Shown one piece after another: positions 8,406 to 17,493 of a DNA stretch of 20,229 nt. Source of the DNA: an uncultured Chthonomonadaceae bacterium (GTDB taxonomy: Bacteria > Armatimonadota > Fimbriimonadia > Fimbriimonadales > Fimbriimonadaceae); NCBI GenBank assembly GCA_946479035.1, contig CAMLDW010000042.1, positions 1 to 20,229 on the forward strand, written 5' to 3'. The translations under genes were made by a program, and so were the position numbers. Within the stretch, counting starts at the first letter, position 1; every line of letters starts with the position of its first letter. The notes beneath the pieces are model-generated. The model searched no databases. It was not told the DNA's origin and saw only the letters and a program-made list of their open reading frames with translations.

Positions 8406-10256
8406 ATGCCAGAACTGGTGCGCGCAGGGGCTTTGGGTGCGATGGTGGGCTGGACGCTGGGAGCTCAGTGCTCGGGACGTCGCGGGTTCCGGCGCATCGA
8501 CTTCTTCGACCCGATCCCGCCGCGCATGCCTGCCTCGGACGCGCTGGAGGCGTGGCTCGTTTGGTCGAGGCACCTGCGTAGCGGGCTGCGCGCGGAGGCG
8601 CTCGGCACTTCCCTGCTCGCGCACTGGAACTATCCGGCCGACGAGAGCGCGTTCGGGCTCTCCAACGTTTCTCGGGGCCTTTCGTCGCCATTGTCCGGGT
8701 CATTTGGCAACCCCCTCTCGCGGGGGTCGCGGGGGATCGGCCGCGCGCTCTATTGGGGGCTCGCTCTGCACGGCAAGCCAGAAGAGGCGGCGGAATACGC
8801 GTACTACGACGCTTCGATCGACCATGACGGCGAGGGAGTGTGGGCCGCGGTCGCGTTTGCGCGCGCCCTTTCGCTCGCGTCCCAGGGCGAGACGCTGGCC
8901 GAGTTCGTGCGCGACGTGACCGAGTGCCTGCCGAAGAAGAGCCACGTGATGACTGCGATCAACGCGGCGCTCAAGTCGCTCGACAGACCGGACGGCGCGC
9001 GAGAGATGCGCGAAGAGCTGCCTGCGAAGCTGGGGCTTACCGACCCGGACGACGCCGTGCTCACTGCGGCGTGGGCGCTGCTCGGGCTCGTTCACGGAAA
9101 GCTGGCGTTCGAGCCGTCGCTCCAAGTCTGCGCGGGGTGCGGGGGTTCGGCGCACGCGTCTATGGTGGTCGGCGCAGTCACGTCGGCTGTGGCGGGCGAA
9201 GTGCCGCTGGCCTGGACAAAGCCGCTCGGTGAGGGGTTCGTGTGCGGCCACGGCCTGCGCGGCACCGACCCACCGACAACGATCGAACAGTTCGTTGCGA
9301 TGATCGGTTCGGACGCCGGCCTCTTCTCGATGACGCCTGAAGAGCCAGCGCCCCAACCGCAGGGGACGGATTCCGCTGCGCCCGTAAAGGTCGCGCGCAT
9401 ACCCTCGCCTGTCTCGGCGAGGGTCAAGGAGCTATTGGAGTCCGAGCCGAACAGCTCGTCCGTCTGCGCGAACGGGACGATCGTGTCCGTCCAGTACCTC
9501 GATCCTCCCGTCGCGCGAACGAAGCAGACTCTGAAGCTCGCGGTCTCGTTCCACAATTCCGGCGAGGCGGAGGCCCCGTTCATGCCGGCTCTGCGCGCGC
9601 CAAAAGGCTGGGAGGTCGCGCACAAGATGTCGGAGTTCCGCTTGGCGGCCGGTGGCACGACGTCGTTCGCAGTCGTGCTCAAGCCCGCGGGCGATCTCGC
9701 ACAGACCGAGCAGCTCACAGTCTCGACGGGCGCGGGCGAGTTCGCGTTCCCCGTGTTCGCGCCACAGCAGTGGTACTACGTCGGCCCGATGCCGAACCCT
9801 GAGGGCACCGGATTCGACCGCGTGTATCCAGCCGAGACGAACGTGAAGCTCGGACAAGTCTTCAACGGGAGGAGCAACCTGCCGGTGGAATGGACACCGA
9901 TCGGAATCGGTGGTACGCAGGTGGACGTCGAAAAGCTATTCGGCGCCGGGCCTGGAACGATCTATTTTTACGCCAACGTGCGGTTCGCAAAGCCTGGGCG
10001 GTACCGCGTCGTCGCGGCTTCGGGGGTCGGCGTGATCGCCTTTGTGGACGGCAAGAAGTTGTTCTGGTACCACGATACGCACACGCCGGTGCCACGCGCG
10101 GTGGACCCTTACGTCGGGACCTTCGAAAGCAGCGGTGCTTCGACCGTGATGATCAAGACATTCAGGAACCTGGCCCCCGTGCCCGAGATGACGGTCTACT
10201 TCTTGGCCGAGGACGGGTCGCTCGCCGTCCCGGTCGCGTTCGAGCCCGTCTCCTGA
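8406..10256 (+). CDS. ADP-ribosylglycohydrolase-family protein with C-terminal beta domains, likely catalytically degenerate
   Basis: This 616-residue protein has an N-terminal all-helical region recognisable as the ADP-ribosylglycohydrolase fold: FGNPLSRG...IGRALYWGLALHGKPEEAAEYAYYDASIDHDGEGVW (about residues 98-142) and CGGSAHASMVVGAVTSAVAGEVPLAW (about 245-270). The family uses a binuclear Mg site built on a G-x-DTD motif near the second segment and a DDT motif near the N-terminus. Here the former reads GGSAHAS (246-252) and no DDT is seen, so hydrolysis of ADP-ribosyl bonds is unlikely. Two beta domains follow: an Ig-like one (about 360-455) and one beginning WYYVGPMPNPEGTGFDRVYPAE, seen in carbohydrate-related proteins. 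No signal peptide is obvious. ATG 8406 is preferred on promoter spacing; GTG 8403 is possible. The 3' end overlaps mutY by 61 nt. Confidence 0.75.
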   Translation: MPELVRAGALGAMVGWTLGAQCSGRRGFRRIDFFDPIPPRMPASDALEAWLVWSRHLRSGLRAEALGTSLLAHWNYPADESAFGLSNVSRGLSSPLSGSFGNPLSRGSRGIGRALYWGLALHGKPEEAAEYAYYDASIDHDGEGVWAAVAFARALSLASQGETLAEFVRDVTECLPKKSHVMTAINAALKSLDRPDGAREMREELPAKLGLTDPDDAVLTAAWALLGLVHGKLAFEPSLQVCAGCGGSAHASMVVGAVTSAVAGEVPLAWTKPLGEGFVCGHGLRGTDPPTTIEQFVAMIGSDAGLFSMTPEEPAPQPQGTDSAAPVKVARIPSPVSARVKELLESEPNSSSVCANGTIVSVQYLDPPVARTKQTLKLAVSFHNSGEAEAPFMPALRAPKGWEVAHKMSEFRLAAGGTTSFAVVLKPAGDLAQTEQLTVSTGAGEFAFPVFAPQQWYYVGPMPNPEGTGFDRVYPAETNVKLGQVFNGRSNLPVEWTPIGIGGTQVDVEKLFGAGPGTIYFYANVRFAKPGRYRVVAASGVGVIAFVDGKKLFWYHDTHTPVPRAVDPYVGTFESSGASTVMIKTFRNLAPVPEMTVYFLAEDGSLAVPVAFEPVS

Positions 10257-11218
10257 AGCGCCTTATGCGCCATTCGGGCGATCTTCCTTTGCGGAGAAGG
10301 GAGCGGTAGCCGCTCGAGCTCTTCCCAAGTGCGCCACTCGGCGCCGTTCGATCGCCTTTTCACCTCCTTTAAGCTCGCGTCGACCGTGACCCTGTGGTGC
10401 GTGACCGCGTAGGTGAACGTGCCGAGCTTTTTTGCGCGTTTCACCCCGTCCAGCGCGGGCGCGAACTCCCACATTCCCTGCCACCAGTCGCCGTGCGTGA
10501 TCTTTCGCACGCCAAAGAGCCCGTTGAAGACGCTGACGGTCACCGTCTGCCTCCTGCGCACCGTCTCCCTTCGAGGTCTCCGGGCGGGCAGGACCTCCTG
10601 CAGGCCCTCTGCGAACGCATTGCAGTCCCGTCGGACCGGGCACCGCGCGCAGTCCGGTGAGACTGGGCGACAGACGGTCGCGCCGAGCTCCATCAGCGCC
10701 TGGTTCACGTCCCCCGGCGTCTCACAATCGGCCAAAGACGCGGCCCATCGGCGAGAACTGGCCGAGAGCGACAAGCCCGCATCGCCGCGGACGCGCGAAT
10801 AGACGCGGCGTACGTTTCCGTCCACCGCGGGCACCCTTTCGCCGAACGCGATCGAGGCGACTGCCCCCGCGGTGTACTCACCGACGCCCGGAAGCGCCAT
10901 CCAACCCCGCTGCTTCGTGGGAAACCCAGTCTCCGATACGGCGCGTGCGGCGGCGAGCAGGTCCCGCGCGCGCCGATAGTAGCCGAGCCCTTGCCACATT
11001 GAGAGCACGTCCTCTTCCGCAGTCGAAGCCAGCGCCCGCACGTCGGGAAAGCGCGCCATCCACCGCTCGAAGTACGGCACGACCGCCGAGACCCTCGTTT
11101 GCTGCAGCATCGTCTCGCTGACCCAGACGCGATAGGGGTCGTTGTCCTTGCGCCAAGGCAGGTCGCGCCTCTCGGCGCGGTACCAGCGCAGCAGCCTGCG
11201 CCTCAGACCGTCTGCCAC
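10196..11218 (-). CDS. mutY: Adenine DNA glycosylase MutY
   Basis: MutY removes adenine mispaired with 8-oxoguanine, the last guard of the GO repair system. The 340-residue protein has the catalytic Glu35 (SETMLQQT), the helix-hairpin-helix LPGVGEYTAGA (109-119), catalytic Asp133 (VDGNVRRV) and an iron-sulfur loop C183-X6-C190-X2-C193-X5-C199 with textbook spacing. The C-terminal NUDIX-like 8-oxoG recognition domain starts near residue 220 and includes GDWWQGMWEF. The frame is open upstream through pyrF, but the GTG at 11218 gives the usual N-terminus, overlaps the pyrF end by 16 nt and indicates a pyrF-mutY operon. Its last 61 nt overlap the convergent gene ending at 10256. Confidence 0.95.
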   Translation of the reverse strand: MADGLRRRLLRWYRAERRDLPWRKDNDPYRVWVSETMLQQTRVSAVVPYFERWMARFPDVRALASTAEEDVLSMWQGLGYYRRARDLLAAARAVSETGFPTKQRGWMALPGVGEYTAGAVASIAFGERVPAVDGNVRRVYSRVRGDAGLSLSASSRRWAASLADCETPGDVNQALMELGATVCRPVSPDCARCPVRRDCNAFAEGLQEVLPARRPRRETVRRRQTVTVSVFNGLFGVRKITHGDWWQGMWEFAPALDGVKRAKKLGTFTYAVTHHRVTVDASLKEVKRRSNGAEWRTWEELERLPLPSPQRKIARMAHKALQETGSNATGTASDPSSAKK

Positions 11219-11925
11219 TCTTCCGACTTGAGCCCTAGCGAGAGCAGTGCGGCGAGCGGGTCTTCCGCGCCGGTCAAGGCGCGGCCGATCACCAAGTAGT
11301 CCGCGCCGGCGTCGAGCGCGGTGCGCGCGTCGCCCACGCGGTGCTGGTCGTGCCAGTCGCCCGTCGAAGGCCGGATGCCCGGCGTGACGATCACGTGGTG
11401 GCCGATTGCCGCTCGGATCGCTGCGACCTCGTGAACGCTGCACACGACTCCGTCCAGTCCGAGGTCGACTCCGAGCTTGGAAAGGTAGACCATGTGCTCT
11501 TCGATCGGCCTTGCGACGCCTAGGTGGTCGGTCAGCACGTGCTGGTCGAGCGAAGTGAGGACGCTGACCCCGACGAGCATCGGCGCCTTGTCCGCGCCGT
11601 GCAGCTTCGCCTCTTCGACAGCGGCGGTCACCATCGCAGGCCCGCCAGCGATGTGCAGGGTCATCATCCACACCCCGCGGCCGGCGGCCTCTCGCACAGC
11701 TCGCCCGACCGTGTTCGGGATGTCGTGGAACTTCAGGTCGAGAAACACTCGCTCTGCGCCAACCTTCTTCAGAGTGTCGATCACTTCGAGCCCGTGGTTG
11801 AGCGTGAGTGCGTGGCCGATCTTGAAGGCTCCAGCATAGGGAGAGAGCCTCTTGACAGTCTCTTTCGCTTCCTCGATGCTTCCTGTGTCTAGCGCACAGA
11901 TTATTCTACGTTTCAGTTCAAACAA
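11203..11925 (-). CDS. pyrF: Orotidine 5'-phosphate decarboxylase
   Basis: PyrF decarboxylates OMP to UMP, the last step of de novo pyrimidine synthesis. The 240-residue protein has the complete family signature: ALD (Asp13), FKIGHAL (Lys35), the catalytic Asp63-x-Lys65-x-x-Asp68-I-P motif in LDLKFHDIPNTV, PGIRP and the phosphate-binding GRALT near the C-terminus. The length fits the type 1 family. The start is taken as TTG 11925, giving MFELKRRIICALD; an AGGATAGG ribosome-binding site precedes it. A TTG at 11985 would extend the protein into the divergent aldehyde dehydrogenase gene and is rejected. It is the first gene of an operon with mutY. Confidence 0.94.
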   Translation of the reverse strand: MFELKRRIICALDTGSIEEAKETVKRLSPYAGAFKIGHALTLNHGLEVIDTLKKVGAERVFLDLKFHDIPNTVGRAVREAAGRGVWMMTLHIAGGPAMVTAAVEEAKLHGADKAPMLVGVSVLTSLDQHVLTDHLGVARPIEEHMVYLSKLGVDLGLDGVVCSVHEVAAIRAAIGHHVIVTPGIRPSTGDWHDQHRVGDARTALDAGADYLVIGRALTGAEDPLAALLSLGLKSEEWQTV

Positions 11926-11941
11926 AGGACACCTATCCTGG

Positions 11942-11947
11942 ATTGTA
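11942..11947 (-). promoter_or_regulatory. -10 element of pyrF-mutY
   Basis: TACAAT on the minus strand ends 16 nt before the TTG at 11925. The predicted short leader contains the AGGATAGG ribosome-binding site. Confidence 0.5.
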
Positions 11948-11958
11948 TCGCTTTCTGG

Positions 11959-11964
11959 TCTAAT
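11959..11964 (+). promoter_or_regulatory. -10 element of the aldehyde dehydrogenase gene, probably leaderless
   Basis: TCTAAT ends 6 nt before the ATG at 11971, within a 45-nt divergent intergenic gap shared with pyrF. Confidence 0.45.
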
Positions 11965-11970
11965 CGGACC

Positions 11971-13391
11971 ATGGTCGAGGCCCAATCACTGATCGGCGGG
12001 GAACTGCGGCCTGCGGGCTCTTCAGGCTCAGTTCAGGTTCACGCTCCCTACGATGGTACGTTGGTCGGCACAGCACCGGTTTCCGGACCTGACGAGGTCG
12101 AACGGGCCATCGCCGCCGCAGAGCTAGCGTTTTCCACATGGGGGCGAGCGCCGCGGGTCCAAAGGCAGGCTCTGGTCGCCTCGGTCGCCAAGCTGGTAGA
12201 GCGCCAGTCGGAAGAGCTTTCCGCGCTGCTAGCTCGGGAAGTGGGCAAGCCGATCACCTGGGCGCGCGCCGAGGTCGTGCGGCTCGGGCTGACGTTCGGG
12301 CTCGCCGCGTCACTGCTCGAAGGGCCTGAGCGCGAGGAGCTGGACCTGGCCTTCGACGCGCGCGGCAAGGAGTTCCGCTGCTTCGTCACTCGAGTGCCGG
12401 TCGGGCCCGTGTTTGCGATCGTGCCGTACAACTGGCCCTACAACCTCGCGGCACACAAGCTCGCACCCGCGCTGGCAGCAGGATGCGCGATCGTCCTGAA
12501 GCCTTCCCCGCTTGCGCCGCTTTCGACGCTGCGCCTCGCATCGCTCGTCCACGAAGCGGGGTGCCCGCCAGGCGTCTTGAACGCGCTGCTCTGCTCGAAC
12601 GAGGACGCCGAGGCGGTCGCGCGCGACCCGCGGATCAAGCTTCTCAGTTTTACCGGCTCGGAGCGCGTGGGATGGCACCTCAAGTCGCTCGTGCCAGAAA
12701 AGCCGGTCGTGCTGGAGATGGGAGGCGACGCGAACGTGCTCGTGTTCGATGACGCCGACCTCGACCTGGCTGTGCGCCGCACGGCGCTGGGCGCTTTTGG
12801 ATACGCCGGACAGGTGTGCATCTCCGTCCAGCACATGCGCGTGCAGTCCTCGGTCTATGCGAAGGTGCGCGAGGCGATCGTGCGCGAGACGGAAGCCACG
12901 GTGAGCGGCGACCCGATGGACGAACGGACGATCTGCGGGCCGATGATCAACGCCGAGGCGGCAGACCGCGTGATGGACTGGCTGGAAGAGGCGGAGCGTT
13001 CCGGAGCGACCGTGCTCACCGGGGGAAACCGCGTCGGCAACGTCATCGAACCGACGCTGGTGGAGAGCGTGCCTTCCGGCTGCCGTCTCGCGACGGAAGA
13101 GGTCTTCGGGCCTGTGCTCACGATCTCTTCGTTCGATTCGGAAGAAGAGGCGTTCGCGCGCGCCAACTCTTCGCGCTTCGGCATCCATTGCGGAGTCTTC
13201 ACCCACGACGCGGCGAGGATCGAGCGCGCGTACCAAGAGCTGGAGGTCAGCGGCGTCATTGTCAACGACTTCCCCACCCTGCGGTTCGACAACATGCCGT
13301 ATGGCGGCGTCAAGCGGAGCGGGATAGGGCGCGAGGGCGTGCGCTGCGCCTACGAAGGGATGACTCTGCCGAAAGTGCTGCTGCAGCGCCG

Positions 13392-13395
<4 letters not shown>
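11971..13395 (+). CDS. NAD(P)-dependent aldehyde dehydrogenase
   Basis: This 474-residue cytoplasmic enzyme oxidises an aldehyde to the acid with NAD(P). Family residues are present: Asn154 (VPYNWP), the cofactor loop FTGSERVG, general base Glu249 (LEMGGDA), nucleophile Cys283 (GQVCISVQ) and EEVFGPVL. The GQVCISVQ context and the short length resemble lactaldehyde/non-phosphorylating glyceraldehyde-3-phosphate dehydrogenases. A role for L-lactaldehyde from fucose breakdown would fit the fucI gene about 10 kb away, but this is only a suggestion. The ATG at 11971 is preceded by TCTAAT at leaderless distance and no Shine-Dalgarno. Its TAG stop shares bases with the stop of the convergent ABC gene (4-nt overlap). 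Confidence 0.93.
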
Positions 13396-14528
<1,133 letters not shown>

Positions 14529-14561
14529 TGGTCGCTCCTGACCGCCCGACTGGGCTAGTGC

Positions 14562-14567
14562 ATTCTA
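14562..14567 (-). promoter_or_regulatory. -10 element of the ABC ATPase gene
   Basis: TAGAAT on the minus strand ends 33 nt before the TTG at 14528. The predicted leader of about 27 nt carries a GGAG ribosome-binding site, in contrast to the leaderless neighbours. Confidence 0.45.
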
Positions 14568-14579
14568 CACGCAACCGAG

Positions 14580-14924
14580 CTATTTCGCGCCCGTAGGTTC
14601 GAGCCAGACCGCCGCGCCGTACGCGATCACCTCTGTGACCCCCTGCGCGACCTCGGAGGCGTCGTACCGCATCGCGACGATGCCGTTCGCCCCCGCCTCG
14701 GCCGCGTGCTGGATCATCAGTTCGTACGCCTCCTTGCGGGTCTGCTCCGCGAGCTCTACATAGAGGCTGATCCTTCCCCCGGCCAGCGTCTGGAAGCCCG
14801 CCCCGATGGTCCCAAAGAGCGAGCGGCTGCGCACGGTGATCCCGCGCACGACCCCGAAGTTGCGCGTGATCCTGTAGCCGTCGAACCCGTTGGCCGTCGT
14901 GACGAAGGAGTGCAGGTCGCTCAT
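14580..14924 (-). CDS. YbjQ/UPF0145 family protein
   Basis: This 114-residue protein matches the YbjQ (UPF0145, DUF74) family of small oligomeric cytoplasmic proteins, described as putative heavy-metal-binding but of unsettled function. Family features are TANGFDGYRITRNFGVVRGITVRS at the N-terminus (residues 10-33), the central AGGRISLYVELAEQTRKEAYELM and the glycine-rich AGANGIVAMRYDAS. The length is normal for the family. The ATG at 14924 is preceded by TAGATT at 6 nt and no Shine-Dalgarno. It is divergent from the MutL-like gene across 63 nt. It lies 51 nt upstream of the ABC ATPase start on the same strand, but that gene has its own promoter candidate. Confidence 0.9.
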   Translation of the reverse strand: MSDLHSFVTTANGFDGYRITRNFGVVRGITVRSRSLFGTIGAGFQTLAGGRISLYVELAEQTRKEAYELMIQHAAEAGANGIVAMRYDASEVAQGVTEVIAYGAAVWLEPTGAK

Positions 14925-14930
14925 GCCAAG

Positions 14931-14936
14931 AATCTA
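14931..14936 (-). promoter_or_regulatory. -10 element of the YbjQ-family gene, probably leaderless
   Basis: TAGATT on the minus strand ends 6 nt before the ATG at 14924. Confidence 0.5.
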
Positions 14937-14974
14937 CCCCGCGGACCGCCCTGGGAACGAGCGCCGCCTTCGGG

Positions 14975-14980
14975 CATAAT
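14975..14980 (+). promoter_or_regulatory. -10 element of the MutL-like gene, probably leaderless
   Basis: CATAAT ends 7 nt before the ATG at 14988, exactly the spacing seen at 8393-8406. Confidence 0.55.
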
Positions 14981-14987
14981 TAGCCGC

Positions 14988-16889
14988 ATGCCCGAGGACA
15001 TCCAAAGGATCGTCGCCACCGACTGTGGCTCCACGACCACCAAGGCGATCCTTATCGAGCGGAGCACCAAAGGCGAATACCGGCTCGTCGCGCGAGGCGA
15101 GGCGCCGACCACGGTCGAGAAGCCTTTTGAGGATGTCACCATGGGCGTGCTCAACTCGATCACGGAGCTCGAGGAGATCACGGAAGAGACGATCCCGGAA
15201 GGGTATCCGGCCGGACGGCGCACGCTGATCAAGGACGGGCGCGTCTGGCGCTTTCAAAAGCAGGGAAAGGCGACTGGAGAGAGGTCCGCGCCGCTCGAAG
15301 GCTCCGACATCTACGTTTCGACGAGCTCGGCTGGAGGCGGGCTACAGATGATGGTCGCGGGAGTGGTGAAGGCCATGTCCGCCGAGTCGGCGGAGAGGGC
15401 CGCGCTCGGCGCGGGTGCGATCCTGATGGACACGCTCGCGGTGGACGACGGGCGCAAGGAGTTCGAGAGGGTCGACACGCTGCGCCGCCTAAGGCCCGAC
15501 ATCATCCTCATGTCCGGCGGCACTGACGGCGGCACCAAGACGCACCTGACCGAAATGGCCGAAGTGATCCACCGCGCGGACCCCAAGCCGCGATTTGGCG
15601 ACATGAAGCTGCCGGTCATCTACGCCGGCAACAAGGACGCGCGCGAAGAGGTCGCGCAGGTGCTCGGCAGCGACATCGCGATAAAGGTCGTTGACAACAT
15701 CCGCCCGACGCTCGAGACCGAAAACCTGGACCCCGCGCGCGACGAGATCCACGAGCTCTTTCTCGAGCACGTCATGCAACAAGCGCCGGGCTATTCGAAG
15801 CTGCTCGAGTGGACGAGCGAGGAGATCATGGCGACCCCGAACGCCGTCGGCAAGCTGCTCAAGGAGTACGCCGAGAACGAGAAGATCAACGTGCTCGGCG
15901 TCGACATCGGCGGGGCGACGACCGACGTCTTCTCCGTCTTCGAAACGTTCGGCGGCGAGCGCATCTACAACAGGACAGTCTCCGCAAACCTCGGCATGAG
16001 CTATTCGATCTGCAACGTGCTCAAAGAGGCAGGGACCGAGAACATCGCGCGCTGGATACCGTTCGAGATCGACCCGTTCGAAGTGCGCAACCGCATGCGC
16101 AACAAGATGATCCGCCCCACGACGATCCCGCAGTCCTACGAGGACCTGCTGATCGAGCACGCGGTCGCGCGCGAGGCGCTGCGCCTTGCTTTCGCACACC
16201 ACAAGTCGCTCGCACGCGGACTCAAGGGCACGCAGCAGCAGCGCGACGTCGGGCAGATCTTCGAGCAGACCCAGACCGGCCAGACCCTGATCAAGATGAT
16301 GCAGCTCGACATGGTGATCGGTTCGGGCGGAGTGCTCTCGCACGCGCCGCACCGCGCGCAGTCCGCACTCATGATGATGGACGCTTACCAGCCGGAGGGC
16401 GTGACGATGATGACCGTGGACTCGATCTTCATGATGCCGCACCTTGGCGTGCTCTCAGAGCACTTCTACAAGGCCGCGCGCGAGGTGTTCGAGCGCGACT
16501 GCATCGTCAAGTGCGGCACTTGCATCGCTCCAGTCGGCCTTGGCAAGGAGGGCGAGCCGTGCGTGACGGTCAAGGGGAACGGCATTGCCGTGAGCGTCCC
16601 TTACGGCGAGATCCGCGTCGTGCCGTTCGAAGAGGAGGACGTGCCGGAGATCACGGTCGAGCCCGCGCGCAACTTCGACGTCGGTGCGGGCAAGGGGCGC
16701 GCGCTGCACGTCAAGCGTTTCACCGCGGCCGCGAACCGCGACGACCAGGTCAGCAACCTGATCGGCGGGACCGTAGGGCTCATCATCGACACGCGCGGCC
16801 GACCGTTCGTTCTGCCGACAGAAAGGGCCGAGCGCGTCAAGAAGCTGAGAGCGTGGCTGAAGGCGATGGGACTGCCGGAGCCGAAGTAG
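14988..16889 (+). CDS. Glutamate mutase MutL/GlmL-family ASKHA protein
   Basis: This 633-residue protein belongs to the MutL/GlmL family (unrelated to the mismatch-repair MutL). The family has an actin-like ATPase fold and accompanies adenosylcobalamin-dependent mutases, probably as a reactivase or chaperone. Visible ATPase motifs are phosphate-1 DCGSTTTKA (12-20), phosphate-2 GVDIGGATTDV (about 305-315) and adenosine-loop IGSGGVLSHAP (about 444-454). STSSAGGGLQMMV and ILMSGGTDGG are also characteristic. It is longer than the clostridial GlmL as I recall it (about 460). No mutase subunits or other B12 genes are in the window, so its partner is unknown. The frame is open upstream to 14706, but the ATG at 14988 starts the conserved N-terminus and has a -10 at leaderless distance. 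Confidence 0.88.
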   Translation: MPEDIQRIVATDCGSTTTKAILIERSTKGEYRLVARGEAPTTVEKPFEDVTMGVLNSITELEEITEETIPEGYPAGRRTLIKDGRVWRFQKQGKATGERSAPLEGSDIYVSTSSAGGGLQMMVAGVVKAMSAESAERAALGAGAILMDTLAVDDGRKEFERVDTLRRLRPDIILMSGGTDGGTKTHLTEMAEVIHRADPKPRFGDMKLPVIYAGNKDAREEVAQVLGSDIAIKVVDNIRPTLETENLDPARDEIHELFLEHVMQQAPGYSKLLEWTSEEIMATPNAVGKLLKEYAENEKINVLGVDIGGATTDVFSVFETFGGERIYNRTVSANLGMSYSICNVLKEAGTENIARWIPFEIDPFEVRNRMRNKMIRPTTIPQSYEDLLIEHAVAREALRLAFAHHKSLARGLKGTQQQRDVGQIFEQTQTGQTLIKMMQLDMVIGSGGVLSHAPHRAQSALMMMDAYQPEGVTMMTVDSIFMMPHLGVLSEHFYKAAREVFERDCIVKCGTCIAPVGLGKEGEPCVTVKGNGIAVSVPYGEIRVVPFEEEDVPEITVEPARNFDVGAGKGRALHVKRFTAAANRDDQVSNLIGGTVGLIIDTRGRPFVLPTERAERVKKLRAWLKAMGLPEPK

Positions 16890-16915
16890 GTTCAGCCGAA
16901 CAAGCCCGGACCTCC

Positions 16916-17263
16916 CTACCAGCGATACCCGAGCACGAGCGAGCCGACCACGACGACGCCGATCGCCCCGATCAGATAGGAGAGCATCAGCACCTGCGCC
17001 GCCTGCCTGCCCTGCGGGTGGGAGAAGTTGATCACCCGGCGCTCCGGGTCCGGCTGTCCGTGCCGCTTGCACGGGACCCACAGGCGCTCGTCGCCCTGGC
17101 CGAAGTAGAAGCAGAGGAACCAGCTCTTCTTGTGCCGCCAGACGGAGTCGTTCTTGGCCCGCAGCGAGTCGATGTACTCGTGAGAGAGCTTGGTGCCCAC
17201 CGACATGATGCGCGAGTCCACCAGGGCCCGGACCGAGGCTTTGCGATTGAGCGCGAGTGCCAC
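16916..17263 (-). CDS. Small membrane protein, possibly DUF5808-like
   Basis: This 115-residue protein has a soluble N-terminal part with the block FYFGQGDERLWVPCKR followed by INFSHPQG, and one C-terminal transmembrane helix (about residues 91-112, VLMLSYLIGAIGVVVVGSLVLG). The block resembles DUF5808 (a short segment of the form DPRLFVPKR...NF before membrane helices), but the match is from memory and weak. Function is unknown. The GTG at 17263 was chosen as the first start; an ATG 20 codons on, giving MSVGTKLSHEY, is possible. It is convergent with the MutL-like gene, with only 26 nt between stops. Confidence 0.65.
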   Translation of the reverse strand: MALALNRKASVRALVDSRIMSVGTKLSHEYIDSLRAKNDSVWRHKKSWFLCFYFGQGDERLWVPCKRHGQPDPERRVINFSHPQGRQAAQVLMLSYLIGAIGVVVVGSLVLGYRW

Positions 17264-17320
17264 GACCTCTTATTCGGCAAAAACACCTGGGCCCTAGACC
17301 CCTGCTAGGCTGGAAAGTGC

Positions 17321-17326
17321 CATAAT
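17321..17326 (+). promoter_or_regulatory. Extended -10 element of rplJ-rplL
   Basis: CATAAT preceded by TGC forms an extended -10 (TGn-CATAAT). Transcription would start near 17333, giving a leader of about 160 nt that contains the L10-binding structure. A short inverted repeat, CCTAG/CTAGG (17293-17297, 17305-17309), lies in the -35 area. Confidence 0.6.
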
Positions 17327-17334
17327 TTGGCCGC

Positions 17335-17390
17335 TCTCCAGAGACAGCCGGTGGCCCGCAGGGGCCTCAATGACCGCCGGCCGAGGGGCG
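17335..17390 (+). promoter_or_regulatory. Ribosomal protein L10 leader (autoregulatory RNA)
   Basis: The core from 17341 reads AGACAGCCGG, then stem GGCCC/GGGCC (17352-17356, 17361-17365), then TCAATGACCG and CCGGCCGAGG. GCCGG (17346-17350) pairs with CCGGC (17376-17380). This order of AGACAG, nested stems, TCAATGA and CCGAGG is the known L10 leader pattern, through which free L10-L12 complex represses its own operon. It sits in the right place, about 100 nt ahead of rplJ. Confidence 0.85.
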
Positions 17391-17428
17391 GCGGACAGCC
17401 AAATACGATTTTCCGGGCCGCAAGGCCC

Positions 17429-17473
17429 GAGGTCGGGCTCCCACGCTTCTGTGTGGGAGCCCGGGCCTCTTTT
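17429..17473 (+). terminator. Attenuator-like intrinsic terminator in the rplJ leader
   Basis: CGGGCTCCCACGC (17434-17446) pairs with GTGTGGGAGCCCG (17451-17463) around a TTCT loop, with one G-T pair. GAGG (17429-17432) and CCTC (17466-17469) extend the stem. TTTT (17470-17473) follows directly. It lies 20 nt upstream of rplJ, so termination here would shut off the operon. A GNRA hairpin, CGGGCC-GCAA-GGCCCG (17414-17429), abuts it. Confidence 0.65.
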
Positions 17474-17493
17474 GGGGGCCCAAGGAACCTAGA

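Noticed and set aside
8710..8727. Palindrome ACCCCC-TCTCGC-GGGGGT inside the ADP-ribosylglycohydrolase-like gene as a second inserted repeat
   Set aside because: It encodes part of GNPLSRG...IGRALYWG, which looks like a conserved segment of the protein family, so an insertion is not supported.
11219..11671. Long upstream extension of mutY
   Set aside because: It is the alternate frame of pyrF with Arg/Ala-rich shadow composition. MutY starts at the GTG at 11218.
14706..14987. Upstream extension of the MutL-like protein
   Set aside because: It is antisense to the YbjQ gene and shows no MutL-family features. The -10 hexamer at 14975 and the conserved N-terminus support the ATG at 14988.
15809..17308. 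499-residue plus-strand frame overlapping the MutL-like gene and the downstream small gene
   Set aside because: It is very Arg/Asp-rich shadow coding in another frame of the MutL-like gene, with no domain features.
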